Shown here piece by piece: positions 1 through 9,043 of a stretch of DNA of 64,000 bases (within the stretch, counting starts at the first letter, position 1; every line of letters starts with the position of its first letter). Location of the stretch: contig JBLWTG010000006.1 in the NCBI GenBank assembly GCA_048270225.1, positions 62,001 to 126,000 on the forward strand. The letters run 5' to 3'. The stretch comes from Allopusillimonas sp048270225. Its GTDB lineage: Bacteria; Pseudomonadota; Gammaproteobacteria; Burkholderiales; Burkholderiaceae_B. Made by a program: the position numbers and the translations under genes. The notes under the pieces were generated by a model. That model searched no databases. It saw only the letters and a list, made by a program, of their open reading frames with translations, and had not been told where the DNA came from.

Positions 1-466
1 CGCTGGCGCCCTGGTAGGCGTTGATGCTGACGATGTCCAGGCCGTCCAGTTGCGCGCCGAGCTGGCCGCGCAGAAAATCAAGCTGCTCGGGCTGGTCAAG
101 CTGATCGCCTGTCAAGACGGCGATGCGCGGGGCAGGCACGCCAAGGTCTGCAGCCAGGGTCCGGATGCGCCGCGCGGCAGCAGGCGGATTGGCTGCGCCG
201 AAATTGCTGACGATCTTGATGCCGTGTTGCAGACAGGGGCCGAGCGCGGGGCGCAACAGTTCATCGAGCAAGGGCTCATAGCCAAGCTCGGGGTTCTGAT
301 TCTTGACCAGTTGCGAGAGCGCCAAGGTGCGTTCGGCCAGGGTTTCGAAAATGAGCGCATGGCCATTCTGGCGGATCAGCGTGTCCACCACGGGTGCGAC
401 GCCGTCGGTCCGGTCGCCGGAAAATCCCGAAGCGCAGCCTATGGTGAGCGGTGTCGTGGTTTGCAT
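1..466 (-). CDS. AtuA-family (DUF1446) protein, 5' part only
   Basis: The reverse strand reads from an ATG at 464-466 without a stop to the window edge, giving about 155 residues. The N-terminus (MQTTTPLTIGCASGFSGDR) and later stretches such as LIFETLAERTLA, GYEPLLDELLRP and GIKIVSNFGAANP are the pattern I know from the AtuA / DUF1446 family, which is linked in Pseudomonas to acyclic terpene (citronellol/geraniol) breakdown but is also common in other acyl-CoA catabolic clusters. Its exact reaction is not established. The gene is divergent from a LysR regulator 97 bp away, so the two probably form a regulator-target pair. The rest of the gene, and any operon behind it, lies before the window. 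Confidence 0.8.
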   Translation of the reverse strand, partial: MQTTTPLTIGCASGFSGDRTDGVAPVVDTLIRQNGHALIFETLAERTLALSQLVKNQNPELGYEPLLDELLRPALGPCLQHGIKIVSNFGAANPPAAARRIRTLAADLGVPAPRIAVLTGDQLDQPEQLDFLRGQLGAQLDGLDIVSINAYQGAS

Positions 467-513
467 GGGTCCTGTCCTTGCCTGTGCTGCCTTACCATTA
501 CTATATGAATCGG

Positions 514-532
514 CTATTGATAAGTAAAATAG
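514..532. promoter_or_regulatory. LysR-type operator candidate between atuA-like and lysR genes
   Basis: An inverted repeat CTATT-N9-AATAG lies in the AT-rich spacer between two divergent genes, 31 bp before the LysR start codon. LysR regulators typically bind interrupted dyads of this size (T-N11-A class) in such divergent spacers. The arms are short and AT-rich, so chance is possible. Confidence 0.4.
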
Positions 533-563
533 AAAATACTGATTGATTGATAATGTATTTATT

Positions 564-1460
564 ATGAATATCACCTCCCGACAGCTGCGCGCGTTTGTTG
601 CGCTCGCCGAAGAGCATCATTTCACGCGTGCAGCGGCACGTTGCCATCAGACACAGCCGGCCTTCAGTGCGCTCATCAAATCGCTCGAGGAAGGCCTGGG
701 CGCCCGCCTGTTCGAGCGCAGCACACGCAAGGTCGAGCTCACGGCTGAAGGCCGTCTGCTCAGTATGTCTGCGTCCAGATTGCTCAGGGACATGGATGCG
801 GTGGTACAGGATGTGCGCGATCACGTCGCTGTGCGCAAAGGCAGGGTATCTGTCGCGGCATTGCCCTCGCTGGCTGCGGGCTGGCTGCCTGAGCTCTATG
901 CCCGTTTTCATGCGCAGCATCCGGCCGTGGAGCTGGCGCTGCACGATGCCTTGCTGGAGCCCTGTCTGGCCTTGGTGCGCAGCGGCGCCGTCGATATTGC
1001 GGTGGCGGCCCAGGGAATAGACATGAGCGGCCTGGAGGTCACGCCGCTATGCGCCGACGCCTTCAGTCTGGTATGCCGCGACGACCATCCGCTAGCCTGC
1101 AAGCGCGCCGTGCGCCTGCGAGAACTCGACGGGTGCGCCATGATTCAACTGGGCAAAGACAGCAGTGTCAGGCAAAGCCTGATCCGCAATAGTGCGTTTC
1201 GCCAATTGGGCAGTTTTCTGGAGGTCGATCATCTGGCCACCGTAACCGGGCTGGTGGCCGCCGGCCTGGGCGTCAGCCTTGTGCCCGCCATGACGCTTTT
1301 CCAGTTCCAGCATCCGCGCCTGCGCGTGGTACCGCTGGTTCCGCAGGATGTGGTCAAGCGTTCGCTCTATCTGATCCGCCGCAGCGATCGGGCGCTCTCA
1401 AGCGCCGCCCATGCCTTTTATGAACTGTTGCTGAGCGAGCGGGCCGCCCTGGACGAGTAA
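564..1460 (+). CDS. LysR family transcriptional regulator
   Basis: A 298-residue protein with the LysR winged helix-turn-helix in the first 60 residues (ITSRQLRAFVALAEEHHFTR, then QTQPAFSALIKSLEEGLGA and LFERSTRKVELTAEG) followed by a periplasmic-binding-protein-like effector domain. I chose the ATG at 564 rather than an in-frame TTG at 543 because the family normally starts a few residues before the helix-turn-helix. It is divergent from the AtuA-family gene and probably controls it together with itself. The effector is unknown; a CoA thioester or terpenoid-like acid would fit the neighbour but is only a guess. Confidence 0.85.
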   Translation: MNITSRQLRAFVALAEEHHFTRAAARCHQTQPAFSALIKSLEEGLGARLFERSTRKVELTAEGRLLSMSASRLLRDMDAVVQDVRDHVAVRKGRVSVAALPSLAAGWLPELYARFHAQHPAVELALHDALLEPCLALVRSGAVDIAVAAQGIDMSGLEVTPLCADAFSLVCRDDHPLACKRAVRLRELDGCAMIQLGKDSSVRQSLIRNSAFRQLGSFLEVDHLATVTGLVAAGLGVSLVPAMTLFQFQHPRLRVVPLVPQDVVKRSLYLIRRSDRALSSAAHAFYELLLSERAALDE

Positions 1461-1544
1461 GCCCGCAGTCTGCTGCACGCTTCACGGTCCCGGGGCGACA
1501 TCGTCCCGGTCGTACAATGTTGAATTCCAAAACCGGACCACGCC

Positions 1545-3332
1545 ATGTCTTCCCGGGCTCCCGCGCCAAAGTATCGCACCGACCTGTACGTCCTGAAGTC
1601 CCTCCTGCCTTATATCTGGCAGTTCAAGTATCGCGTGATTGCAGCGCTTGTCTGTCTGGTGGCGGCCAAGGTCGCCAATGTCGTGCTGCCCCTGTTCCTG
1701 AAGGATATCGTTGATCGCCTCAGCGTGCCCGCCACGCTGCTGGCATTGCCGGTGGCGGCCCTGTTGGGCTACGGTTTTGCGCGCCTGGCGACCAGCGTGT
1801 TCGGGGAGTTGCGCGATGCCTTGTTTGCGCGCGTCACGCAGGGCTCGATCCGCCGCATTGCCACGCGTCTGTTCAGCCATTTGTTCGCGATGTCTCTGCG
1901 TTTTCACATGCAGCGCCAGACGGGCGGGCTGAGCCGCGACATTGAGCGCGGCACCAAAGGGATAGGCTTTTTGTTGAACTTCACTGTATTCAACATCCTG
2001 CCCACGCTGCTCGAAATCGGCATGGTCAGCGCTGTGCTGCTGTGGCGCTACGACTACCGGTTTGCCATTGTGACACTGGGCACAATAGCCTCCTATGTTG
2101 CCTTCACCCTGCTGGTCACAGAAAAGCGCATGGTCTACCGGCGCAGCATGAACGACCTGGACAGCAAAGCCAACAGCAAGGCCATCGATGCTTTGCTCAA
2201 TTACGAGACCGTCAAATATTTTGGCAATGAATCGTACGAGGTGCAGCGCTACGATCGCAATCTGGGCAAATGGGCCGATTCGGCGGTCAAGAACCAGGTG
2301 TCGCTGAACCTGCTCAACATGGGGCAGGGCACGATCATTACGCTAGGCATAAGCCTGCTGCTGTGGTTGTCTGCCGACGGTGTCGTTCAAGGACATATGA
2401 CCGTGGGCGATGTGGTGCTGGTGTCGGCCTATCTGACGCAACTGTATGCACCGTTGAACTTCCTGGGTTTTGTCTATCGCGAGATCAAGCACGCCCTGGC
2501 CGACATGGAGCGCATGTTTTCGCTGATGGAGCAGGGCGAGGAGGTGGCCGATCATCCGGGCGCCCGTACCTTGAAGACAGACAGCGCCAGCATCGCCTTT
2601 GAGCATGTCGATTTTGGCTACAGCGGCGCTCGCCAGATACTGTTCGATGTGTCCTTCACCATCCCTGCCGGGCGTACCCTGGCGGTGGTGGGCTCGTCGG
2701 GTGCGGGGAAATCGACACTGTCGCGTCTGCTGTTCCGCTTTTATGACGTGGACGGCGGCGCGGTACGCATCAATGGCGAGGATATACGGGACATGACGCA
2801 GTCCAGCCTGCGTCGGCATATCGGCATCGTGCCTCAGGATACGGTGCTGTTCAATGACACGATTCTGCACAATATCGCCTACGGCAATCCCGATGCAGGT
2901 AACGAGGATATCGTCAGGGCGGCACGCGCCGCCCGCATTCACGACTTCATTGTTGGTTTGCCCGACGGCTATCAGACACAGGTCGGTGAGCGGGGGTTGA
3001 AATTGTCCGGAGGCGAGAAACAGCGCGTCGCCATTGCCCGCACCATACTGAAAAACCCGCCCATCCTGATCTTCGACGAAGCGACCAGTGCGCTGGATAC
3101 GCGAACTGAGCGTGCCATTCAGCAAGAGCTGGAGCAGATTGCCCGAGACCGCAGCACACTGATTATTGCCCACCGGCTGTCAACCATTGTCAATGCCGAT
3201 GAAATACTGGTCCTGGACCAGGGGAGGGTACTTGAGCGCGGCACGCATACCGAACTGTTGCAGCAAGGCGGGCGCTATGCCCAAATGTGGATGATGCAGC
3301 AGGCAGGACGCGAAGAGGCGCTGGCTGAGTAA
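1545..3332 (+). CDS. ATM1-type ABC exporter (fused permease and ATPase)
   Basis: A 595-residue half-transporter: N-terminal membrane domain of about six helices (residues ~20-320) followed by an ATP-binding domain. Visible motifs are Walker A GSSGAGKST from G383, the signature LSGGEKQR at 487-494 and Walker B LIFDEA with D511-E512. The membrane-domain motifs (NDLDSKANSKAIDALLNYE and VKYFGNE) are those of the ATM1/HMT1 group, whose characterised members export glutathione-linked or sulfur/heavy-metal compounds and support Fe-S metabolism or metal tolerance. It should work as a homodimer in the inner membrane. It stands alone on this strand, with an IclR gene converging on it from the other side. 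Substrate is not readable from the sequence. Confidence 0.88.
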   Translation: MSSRAPAPKYRTDLYVLKSLLPYIWQFKYRVIAALVCLVAAKVANVVLPLFLKDIVDRLSVPATLLALPVAALLGYGFARLATSVFGELRDALFARVTQGSIRRIATRLFSHLFAMSLRFHMQRQTGGLSRDIERGTKGIGFLLNFTVFNILPTLLEIGMVSAVLLWRYDYRFAIVTLGTIASYVAFTLLVTEKRMVYRRSMNDLDSKANSKAIDALLNYETVKYFGNESYEVQRYDRNLGKWADSAVKNQVSLNLLNMGQGTIITLGISLLLWLSADGVVQGHMTVGDVVLVSAYLTQLYAPLNFLGFVYREIKHALADMERMFSLMEQGEEVADHPGARTLKTDSASIAFEHVDFGYSGARQILFDVSFTIPAGRTLAVVGSSGAGKSTLSRLLFRFYDVDGGAVRINGEDIRDMTQSSLRRHIGIVPQDTVLFNDTILHNIAYGNPDAGNEDIVRAARAARIHDFIVGLPDGYQTQVGERGLKLSGGEKQRVAIARTILKNPPILIFDEATSALDTRTERAIQQELEQIARDRSTLIIAHRLSTIVNADEILVLDQGRVLERGTHTELLQQGGRYAQMWMMQQAGREEALAE

Positions 3333-3352
3333 GGCATGAACCCGGCTTTTGC

Positions 3353-4129
3353 CTATATGCCGGCCGTATGCTCCCTGAACGTATCGGCAATGTGCAGGGC
3401 CGCCTGTCTCAGTTCAGGCAGAAAGCGCTGCAGGCTTTCTACGGATGCGTGCTCGGAGGAAGACTGGATGGCGACTGCCGCACAGGCGCGGCTGCGGTCC
3501 AGCATGACGGGCACAGCCATCGCAACGATGCCGGGCATATATTCCTGATTGTTGAAGCTCAAGCGCTTCTTGCGTATGGTCAGCAGCTCCTTTCCCAGGA
3601 TGTCCCGATCCGTAATGGTTTGCAGTGTGCTGCCGCGCAGGGGCAGCTTGTCCAGCAATCGCTCGCGCTGCTGCCTGGGCAGAAAACTCATCAGCAGTTT
3701 GCCGCTGGCCGTACAGTGCAGCGGTACGCGAGAACCGGCGCTAAACACGGTAAGCAGCGGCCAGTTGGCCTCAACACGGTCCAGGTAGACGATGCCGTCT
3801 CCATTGGACATGGCCAGGTTGCAGGTTTCCTGTACGGTGTCGACAAGCTGCTGAAGAATGGCGCGCCGCGCTGCCGCAGGCCCATCTACCATCAGCATAT
3901 TGACTGCCATTTTCCGCACGCGCGACGAGCATTCGTAATGCTTGCCCGTGCCGTTGCGAGAAACGACCCAGGCGCTTTCAAGCTGCTTGAGCAGCCGGTG
4001 CACGGATTGCTTGGGCAATTCGATGCGCTCGGCGATCTGTGCCAGACAGAGGGGTTCACGCGATTCGGAAAGAATTTCGATGATGCGGAATGCGCGGATC
4101 GCCGCGGCGTTGGCGTGGGTGGAAGTCAT
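3353..4129 (-). CDS. sauR: IclR family regulator, probable sulfoacetate cluster regulator SauR
   Basis: A 258-residue IclR protein: N-terminal winged helix (AIRAFRIIEILSESREPLCL, IELPKQSVHRLLKQLE) and the C-terminal IclR effector domain with GDGIVYLDRVEANWPL, LHCTASGKLLMSFLP and NQEYMPGIVAMAVPV. A clear Shine-Dalgarno AAGGAG lies six bases before the ATG. The gene is divergent from an acylating aldehyde dehydrogenase, an acyl-CoA synthetase and an MFS transporter, the layout of the sauRSTU cluster for sulfoacetate degradation described in Cupriavidus necator. The name therefore rests on gene order rather than on a residue specific to SauR. It should bind the 191-bp spacer and respond to a pathway compound. 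Confidence 0.75.
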   Translation of the reverse strand: MTSTHANAAAIRAFRIIEILSESREPLCLAQIAERIELPKQSVHRLLKQLESAWVVSRNGTGKHYECSSRVRKMAVNMLMVDGPAAARRAILQQLVDTVQETCNLAMSNGDGIVYLDRVEANWPLLTVFSAGSRVPLHCTASGKLLMSFLPRQQRERLLDKLPLRGSTLQTITDRDILGKELLTIRKKRLSFNNQEYMPGIVAMAVPVMLDRSRACAAVAIQSSSEHASVESLQRFLPELRQAALHIADTFREHTAGI

Positions 4130-4206
4130 TCCGGGCTCCTTGGATGCTCAGGCAAATGTAGTCCCGAAAATTGAATTATTCCAGCCATGCGGTCCCCGCG
4201 ACAGCG

Positions 4207-4237
4207 AAAAACAAAGAAATTGGGACGTTTTGTTTTT
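4207..4237. promoter_or_regulatory. AT-rich inverted repeat between sauR and sauS
   Basis: AAAAACAA (4207-4214) and TTGTTTTT (4230-4237) form a perfect 8-bp inverted repeat with 15 bases between the arms, midway between the divergent sauR and sauS genes. It could be part of the regulator's binding site. The arms are low complexity, so the call is weak. Confidence 0.3.
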
Positions 4238-4320
4238 CTGTTCACGTAGATTCGTAGGTGTCGGGCCCGTGCCGGAAAGGCAGATCGGGAACCAACACAT
4301 CCTACAGGAGGAGTGAGCAG

Positions 4321-5760
4321 ATGGAACTTCAAGAAACACGCCAGGCGTCGGTGGCCGACGCCAGCCATCAAATTGCCGAGCTGATGCACAAGGCGCGCAG
4401 CGCCCAATTGCTGTTTGCGGGCATGGCGCAGCAGGCGCGCGACGACGCCGCGGCTGCTGTCGGATGGGCCATCATGGAGCCGGGGCGCAATCGTGAGCTG
4501 GCTGAGATGGCGGTCCGCGATACAGGATTGGGAAACGTCGATGACAAGATACGTAAAAATCATCGCAAGACACTGGGGCTTTTGCGCGACCTGAAAGGCG
4601 TTCAGACGACGGGTGTTATTGCGCGCGACGCGGCGCCGGGCATTGTCGAGATCGCCCGCCCGGTAGGCGTCGTGGCAGCCATTACGCCATCGACAAATCC
4701 TGCCGCCACGCCAGCCAACAAAATCATCAACGCGCTCAAGTGCGGTAATGCCGTGATTGTCGCGCCGTCTCCCAAAGGGTTGGGTGCGTGCCTGCTTCTC
4801 TTGCGGTTTATCCATGCGCAGCTCAGGAAGTGCGGCTTGCCGCTGGATCTGGTCCAGGTGCTGCCTGCCCCGATCAGCAAGGCGATGACTGCGGAACTGA
4901 TGCGACAGGCAGACCTTGTCGTTGCCACAGGTTCGCAGTCCAACGTCCGCATGGCTTATACCTGCGGTACGCCGGCGTTCGGGGTAGGGGCCGGAAACGT
5001 GGCCTCTATCGTTGATGGCTCTGCAGATATCGAGGGCGCTGCGCAGAAGATCATACAGTCCAAGACCTTTGACAACGCCACGAGCTGCTCTTCGGAAAAC
5101 AGTCTAGTGGTGCTGGATGAGATTTACGAGAGCATGCTGACTGCGCTGGGCGCCCATGGCGCGGTGCTTCTGACTCAAGCCGAAAAGCAGCGTCTGCAGG
5201 ATGTCATGTGGCTGGACGGACGCCTGAATCCCGCCATCACTGGCAAGAATGCCACGCAGATCGCCGCGGTCGCGGGTATCGATCTGGAAGGACGGACGGG
5301 AACTGCGGGGTGCTCCGTACTGCTTGTGCAGGAAGACGGCTTTGGTCAGGAACATCCGTTTTCGGGAGAAAAGCTGTCGCCCGTACTTGCCGTCTATCGG
5401 GCCCGGGATTTCGATGGGGCATGCTCTATTGTCTGGCGGCTCTATGCCTATATGGGCGCGGGCCACTCTGTGGGGCTGCATTCCGCCGATCCGGATCAAG
5501 GTCTGACGCTGGGCCAGACCCTGCCGGTGTCGCGCGTCATTGTCAATCAGGCTCACTGCTTTGCGACGGGCGGAAACTTTGACAACAGTCTGCCGTTCTC
5601 GCTTTCCATGGGTTGCGGCACCTGGGGCGGCAACAATTTTTCGGACAATATGAATTATCGCCATTACCTGAACATCACACGGGTAGTGCACCGCGTAAAG
5701 GAAAACAAGCCGACCGATGACGATGTGCTGGGTGACTACTTCGGGAGGTTCGGCGCATGA
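4321..5760 (+). CDS. sauS: Acylating sulfoacetaldehyde dehydrogenase SauS (probable)
   Basis: A 479-residue CoA-acylating aldehyde dehydrogenase. The domain is that of EutE/AdhE-type enzymes: TPSTNPAATPANKIINALKCGN (cofactor-binding loop), VVATGSQSNVRMAY, and the catalytic cysteine C256 in FDNATSCSSENS. ATG 4321 is preceded by an AGGAGG about ten bases upstream; an in-frame upstream GTG at 4258 would add 21 residues with no family likeness and was rejected. In the sau pathway this enzyme reduces sulfoacetyl-CoA to sulfoacetaldehyde with NADPH or NADH. The stop overlaps the next gene by four bases, so the two are translationally coupled. An acetaldehyde or succinate semialdehyde substrate cannot be excluded from sequence alone; the three-gene context supports sulfoacetate. 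Confidence 0.8.
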   Translation: MELQETRQASVADASHQIAELMHKARSAQLLFAGMAQQARDDAAAAVGWAIMEPGRNRELAEMAVRDTGLGNVDDKIRKNHRKTLGLLRDLKGVQTTGVIARDAAPGIVEIARPVGVVAAITPSTNPAATPANKIINALKCGNAVIVAPSPKGLGACLLLLRFIHAQLRKCGLPLDLVQVLPAPISKAMTAELMRQADLVVATGSQSNVRMAYTCGTPAFGVGAGNVASIVDGSADIEGAAQKIIQSKTFDNATSCSSENSLVVLDEIYESMLTALGAHGAVLLTQAEKQRLQDVMWLDGRLNPAITGKNATQIAAVAGIDLEGRTGTAGCSVLLVQEDGFGQEHPFSGEKLSPVLAVYRARDFDGACSIVWRLYAYMGAGHSVGLHSADPDQGLTLGQTLPVSRVIVNQAHCFATGGNFDNSLPFSLSMGCGTWGGNNFSDNMNYRHYLNITRVVHRVKENKPTDDDVLGDYFGRFGA

Positions 5761-7319
5761 ACAGGAGTACGACTTTCCCCGGGCTGATCAGCTCACTGGC
5801 GGCAGCGCAGCCTGAACAGCCGTATCTGATCTCCAGCGTCAATGGACATGTGCTGAGCTATGGCCGCCTGCACCAGCAATGCCTGCAACTGGCCCGGCAT
5901 TTTGCCGCGCTTGGTCTGAAACGCGGCGACAAGGTGTCGGTGTATCTGCCAAATGGCGAGCAGACTGCGGTACTGCTATTGGGCATTATGGCTAGCGGTC
6001 TGGTGGCCAACCCCATCAATCTTATGTGCCAGGCTTCCCAACTGCAGCATATTCTCGCGCATTCGGACACCCGGCTTGTATTCACGACGCCAGAGCATGC
6101 GCCTTCGCTCAAGCTGGCATCGCGCAATATCGGACGCGCCATTCCGTTGTTGATGTGCGATCCCGCCAGTGACGGCCTGCCGGCGTTTCCGCAAGATGCA
6201 GCCCGGCAGGCTGCCGCAGCGTCAGACCTGCCGGAATTGAGGCCTGAAGACCAGGCATTGATCATGTATACGTCCGGGACCACCGGCCTGCCCAAGGGTG
6301 TGCTGTTGAGTCACGAAAATCTGATTCAGAACGCCCGCAACGTCAGCGTTGAACATAGGCTGACGCAGGAGGACAGGGTGCTGGGATCCTTGCCGCTTTA
6401 TCACATCAATGGTCTGGAGATTACGCTGGTGACACCTTTGGTGCATCAGGGGTCGGTGGTCATGACGCCGCGCTTCTCCGCAGCGTCATTCTGGCTCGAT
6501 GCCTGCAGGTATAACTGCACCTGGATCAATGTGGTGCCGACCATTATTGCCTATCTGCTCAACGACGACACCTGCTCGCATGAGGGGCTGGATCTGTCCG
6601 GACTGAGGTTCTGCCGTTCCGCCTCGTCGGCCCTGGCGCCGGAGCACCACCGTGCCTTCGAAAAGCGCTTTGGTATTGGCATCATCGAAACCATGGGCCT
6701 GACCGAAACGGCCGCGCCGTCTTTCAGCAACCCCTATCCGGCCGCCCGGCGAAGGGTGGGCAGCATCGGCCAGCCGTCAGGCACCCGCGCGAAAGTGATC
6801 GATGCCCAGGGGCAGGAGCTAGCCTGCGGGCAGCGGGGTGAAATTGTACTGACCGGCCGTAACGTGATGTTGGGCTATTACAAGGATGAGGAGAAGACCC
6901 GGGCGACGTTCACCGCGGACGGTTGGCTGCGCACTGGGGATGTGGGCTATCAGGATGAGGATGGCTATTTTTATATCACTGGCCGCGCCAAGGAGCTGAT
7001 CATCAAGGGAGGCGAAAACATCGCGCCCCGGGAAATCGACGAAGCCATGATCAGACATCCGAGCGTGCTCGATGCAGCTGCCGTGGGCGTTCCGCATCCG
7101 GAGTACGGACAGGATATCGCCGTCTATCTGGTGCTGCGCGAGAACATGGCATTCGATGATGCAGACATCAGGAAACATTGCCTGGCCGAACTGGGCCGGT
7201 ACAAGTCGCCGAGCAAATATGTCGTCGTGGATGCGCTGCCACGAGGTCCGTCAGGGAAAGTGCAGCGGCTCAAGCTGCTGGAACTGCCTGATCAGGAGCC
7301 GCTCAAGGCGGTGGTGTGA
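5757..7319 (+). CDS. sauT: AMP-forming acyl-CoA synthetase, probable sulfoacetate-CoA ligase SauT
   Basis: A 520-residue ANL-superfamily ligase. The ATP-binding loop YTSGTTGLPKG starts at Y171; MGLTETAAP is the adenine-binding A5 motif; GWLRTGDVGYQDEDGYFYI and GRAKELIIKGGENIAPREID mark the hinge and C-terminal domain, and GPSGKVQRLK carries the catalytic lysine. The start overlaps sauS by ATGA, with GGGAGG upstream. In the sau pathway it converts sulfoacetate, ATP and CoA to sulfoacetyl-CoA and AMP. By itself the sequence only shows a short or medium acid ligase; oxalate- and malonate-CoA ligases look similar, so the substrate call depends on the cluster. Confidence 0.8.
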   Translation: MNRSTTFPGLISSLAAAQPEQPYLISSVNGHVLSYGRLHQQCLQLARHFAALGLKRGDKVSVYLPNGEQTAVLLLGIMASGLVANPINLMCQASQLQHILAHSDTRLVFTTPEHAPSLKLASRNIGRAIPLLMCDPASDGLPAFPQDAARQAAAASDLPELRPEDQALIMYTSGTTGLPKGVLLSHENLIQNARNVSVEHRLTQEDRVLGSLPLYHINGLEITLVTPLVHQGSVVMTPRFSAASFWLDACRYNCTWINVVPTIIAYLLNDDTCSHEGLDLSGLRFCRSASSALAPEHHRAFEKRFGIGIIETMGLTETAAPSFSNPYPAARRRVGSIGQPSGTRAKVIDAQGQELACGQRGEIVLTGRNVMLGYYKDEEKTRATFTADGWLRTGDVGYQDEDGYFYITGRAKELIIKGGENIAPREIDEAMIRHPSVLDAAAVGVPHPEYGQDIAVYLVLRENMAFDDADIRKHCLAELGRYKSPSKYVVVDALPRGPSGKVQRLKLLELPDQEPLKAVV

Positions 7320-7477
7320 CAGCCAACCTGCTGGAAACCGAAACATGGGAGACGCATCCGAACACTACGCAATGATGAACGAAGCCAGGTAACACCGAAG
7401 TCTGTATCCGCCTTACAACTTTAAATGAGCAGACCATGGACGGCCTACGGCCGCCGCGTCTGCCGGAGGAGACAAGC

Positions 7478-8788
7478 ATGCGACGACGAGTGAAAACGCA
7501 TCATCTTATTCTCATGGTGATGTGCATGATGTATTTCATTGCCTATATCGACAGAGTGAATATGTCGGTGGCGGGACCGCTCATACGCGATGAGATGGGG
7601 TTGAGCAATCTGGAGCTGGGTCTGATCTTTTCCGCGTTCGCCTATCCCTATGCTGCCATGCAGATTCTGGGCGGTTGGCTGGCGGACAGGTTCGGGCCCC
7701 GCAAAGTGTTGATTGTGCTTTCATTGATCTGGGGCCTGGCTACCATCATGACGGGTTTCGTTGGCAGCGTGATTGCCTTGCTGGCAATGCGGTTCGCGCT
7801 GGGCCTGGGAGAGGGCGGGGCTTTTCCCACTGCAACCCGCGCCTTCACGTCCTGGATGCCGGTGACCCAACGCGGATTCGCACAGGGCATTACACATTCC
7901 TTTTCCCGGCTGGGCGGCGCGATCACGCCGCCGCTGGTGGTCATGATCATTGCGCTGGCCGGGTGGCGTGAGTCGTTTATTATCCTGGGCGCGGTCAGTC
8001 TGTGCTGGACTGCACTGTATTGCGTGGTCTTTCGTGATTCTCCTGCAAAGCATCCACGTGTGACACCCGACGAGCTGGCTGAAATCAACGCGGGCAGGAC
8101 TGTCCAGGCTACATTGCCCAAAGGTCCCACTCCCTGGGGGCGCTTGATCAGGGGCATGTGGAAAGTGACATTTGTGGATTTTTGCTATGGTTGGTCGCTG
8201 TGGGTCTATCTGACCTGGCTGCCTTCCTATCTGAAAGATGCCCGAGGTTTCGATTTGAAGGAAATGGCATTGTTCACTGCCTTGCCCCTGTTTGCCGGCG
8301 TCGTGGGGGACACGCTGGGCGGCGCTGTTTCTGACCAGTTGTTAAAGCGCACCGGCAATCTTCGTTTTGCGCGGGTTTCTGTTCTGATGGTCGGCATGTT
8401 GGGATCGCTGGCTTTCATGGTGCCCATGATCATGGTCGAGAACCCATTGACCGCGGTATTGCTGCTGTCGCTGTCTTTCTTTTTTCTGGAGCTGACCAAC
8501 GCAGTGCTCTGGAGCCTGCCCATAGACATTGCGGGCGATTATGCAGGGACAGCCTCGGGCATGATGAATACGGGCTTCGGCATGGCCGGCATGATTTCGC
8601 CGGTGGTGTTCGGCTTTCTAATCCAGACGACGGGCAGCTATTATCTCCCGTTCATGATTTCGGCCGGCCTGCTCGGTATCGGAGCGGTCATGGCCTTGTT
8701 TATCGACCCCGGCAAGACCGTTCGGCCAGAAGGGCAGGTACCAGCCGCGTCGCTGCATCTTGGAAAAATGGGCATCAATCCCGGTTGA
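7478..8788 (+). CDS. sauU: MFS transporter, probable sulfoacetate importer SauU
   Basis: A 436-residue, twelve-helix MFS protein of the anion:cation symporter type: FIAYIDRVNMSVAGPLIRDE in helix 1, GGWLADRFGPRKVL after helix 2, RFALGLGEGGAFPTATRAF in helix 4. I chose ATG 7478, preceded by GGAGGAGA, over an in-frame ATG at 7436 whose extra 14 residues are not membrane-like. It follows sauT by 158 bp and should be the last gene of the operon, as a terminator hairpin follows. Inferred role: uptake of sulfoacetate across the inner membrane. Confidence 0.8.
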   Translation: MRRRVKTHHLILMVMCMMYFIAYIDRVNMSVAGPLIRDEMGLSNLELGLIFSAFAYPYAAMQILGGWLADRFGPRKVLIVLSLIWGLATIMTGFVGSVIALLAMRFALGLGEGGAFPTATRAFTSWMPVTQRGFAQGITHSFSRLGGAITPPLVVMIIALAGWRESFIILGAVSLCWTALYCVVFRDSPAKHPRVTPDELAEINAGRTVQATLPKGPTPWGRLIRGMWKVTFVDFCYGWSLWVYLTWLPSYLKDARGFDLKEMALFTALPLFAGVVGDTLGGAVSDQLLKRTGNLRFARVSVLMVGMLGSLAFMVPMIMVENPLTAVLLLSLSFFFLELTNAVLWSLPIDIAGDYAGTASGMMNTGFGMAGMISPVVFGFLIQTTGSYYLPFMISAGLLGIGAVMALFIDPGKTVRPEGQVPAASLHLGKMGINPG

Positions 8789-8807
8789 GCGTCCAGCGTC
8801 TGAATGT

Positions 8808-8847
8808 GCGGGGGCCAGCCAGCAACAGGCTGGCGCCCGCAAGTTTT
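8808..8847 (+). terminator. Rho-independent terminator after sauU
   Basis: GCGGGGGCCAGCC (8808-8820) and GGCTGGCGCCCGC (8828-8840) form a 13-bp stem with one mismatch and a 7-base loop, followed by AAGTTTT. It lies 20 bp after the sauU stop and closes the sau operon. Confidence 0.75.
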
Positions 8848-9043
8848 CCATTGTGTGGCGCTTTCCGTTACAATGCTGCCTGCGGAATTGCTCAGGGTCT
8901 TAGCCAGCGACCCGTTCCGGGTTGGCAGCATCTCCCGTTCCCACCATCTTGCGTCCTGCGCCGGGCATCACCGGCTCTTTCTGCGCGATCTCCAGCCAGC
9001 ATTGTTGCGTATACGCCCGGTACCGACGGGGGCCGCTTGATCT

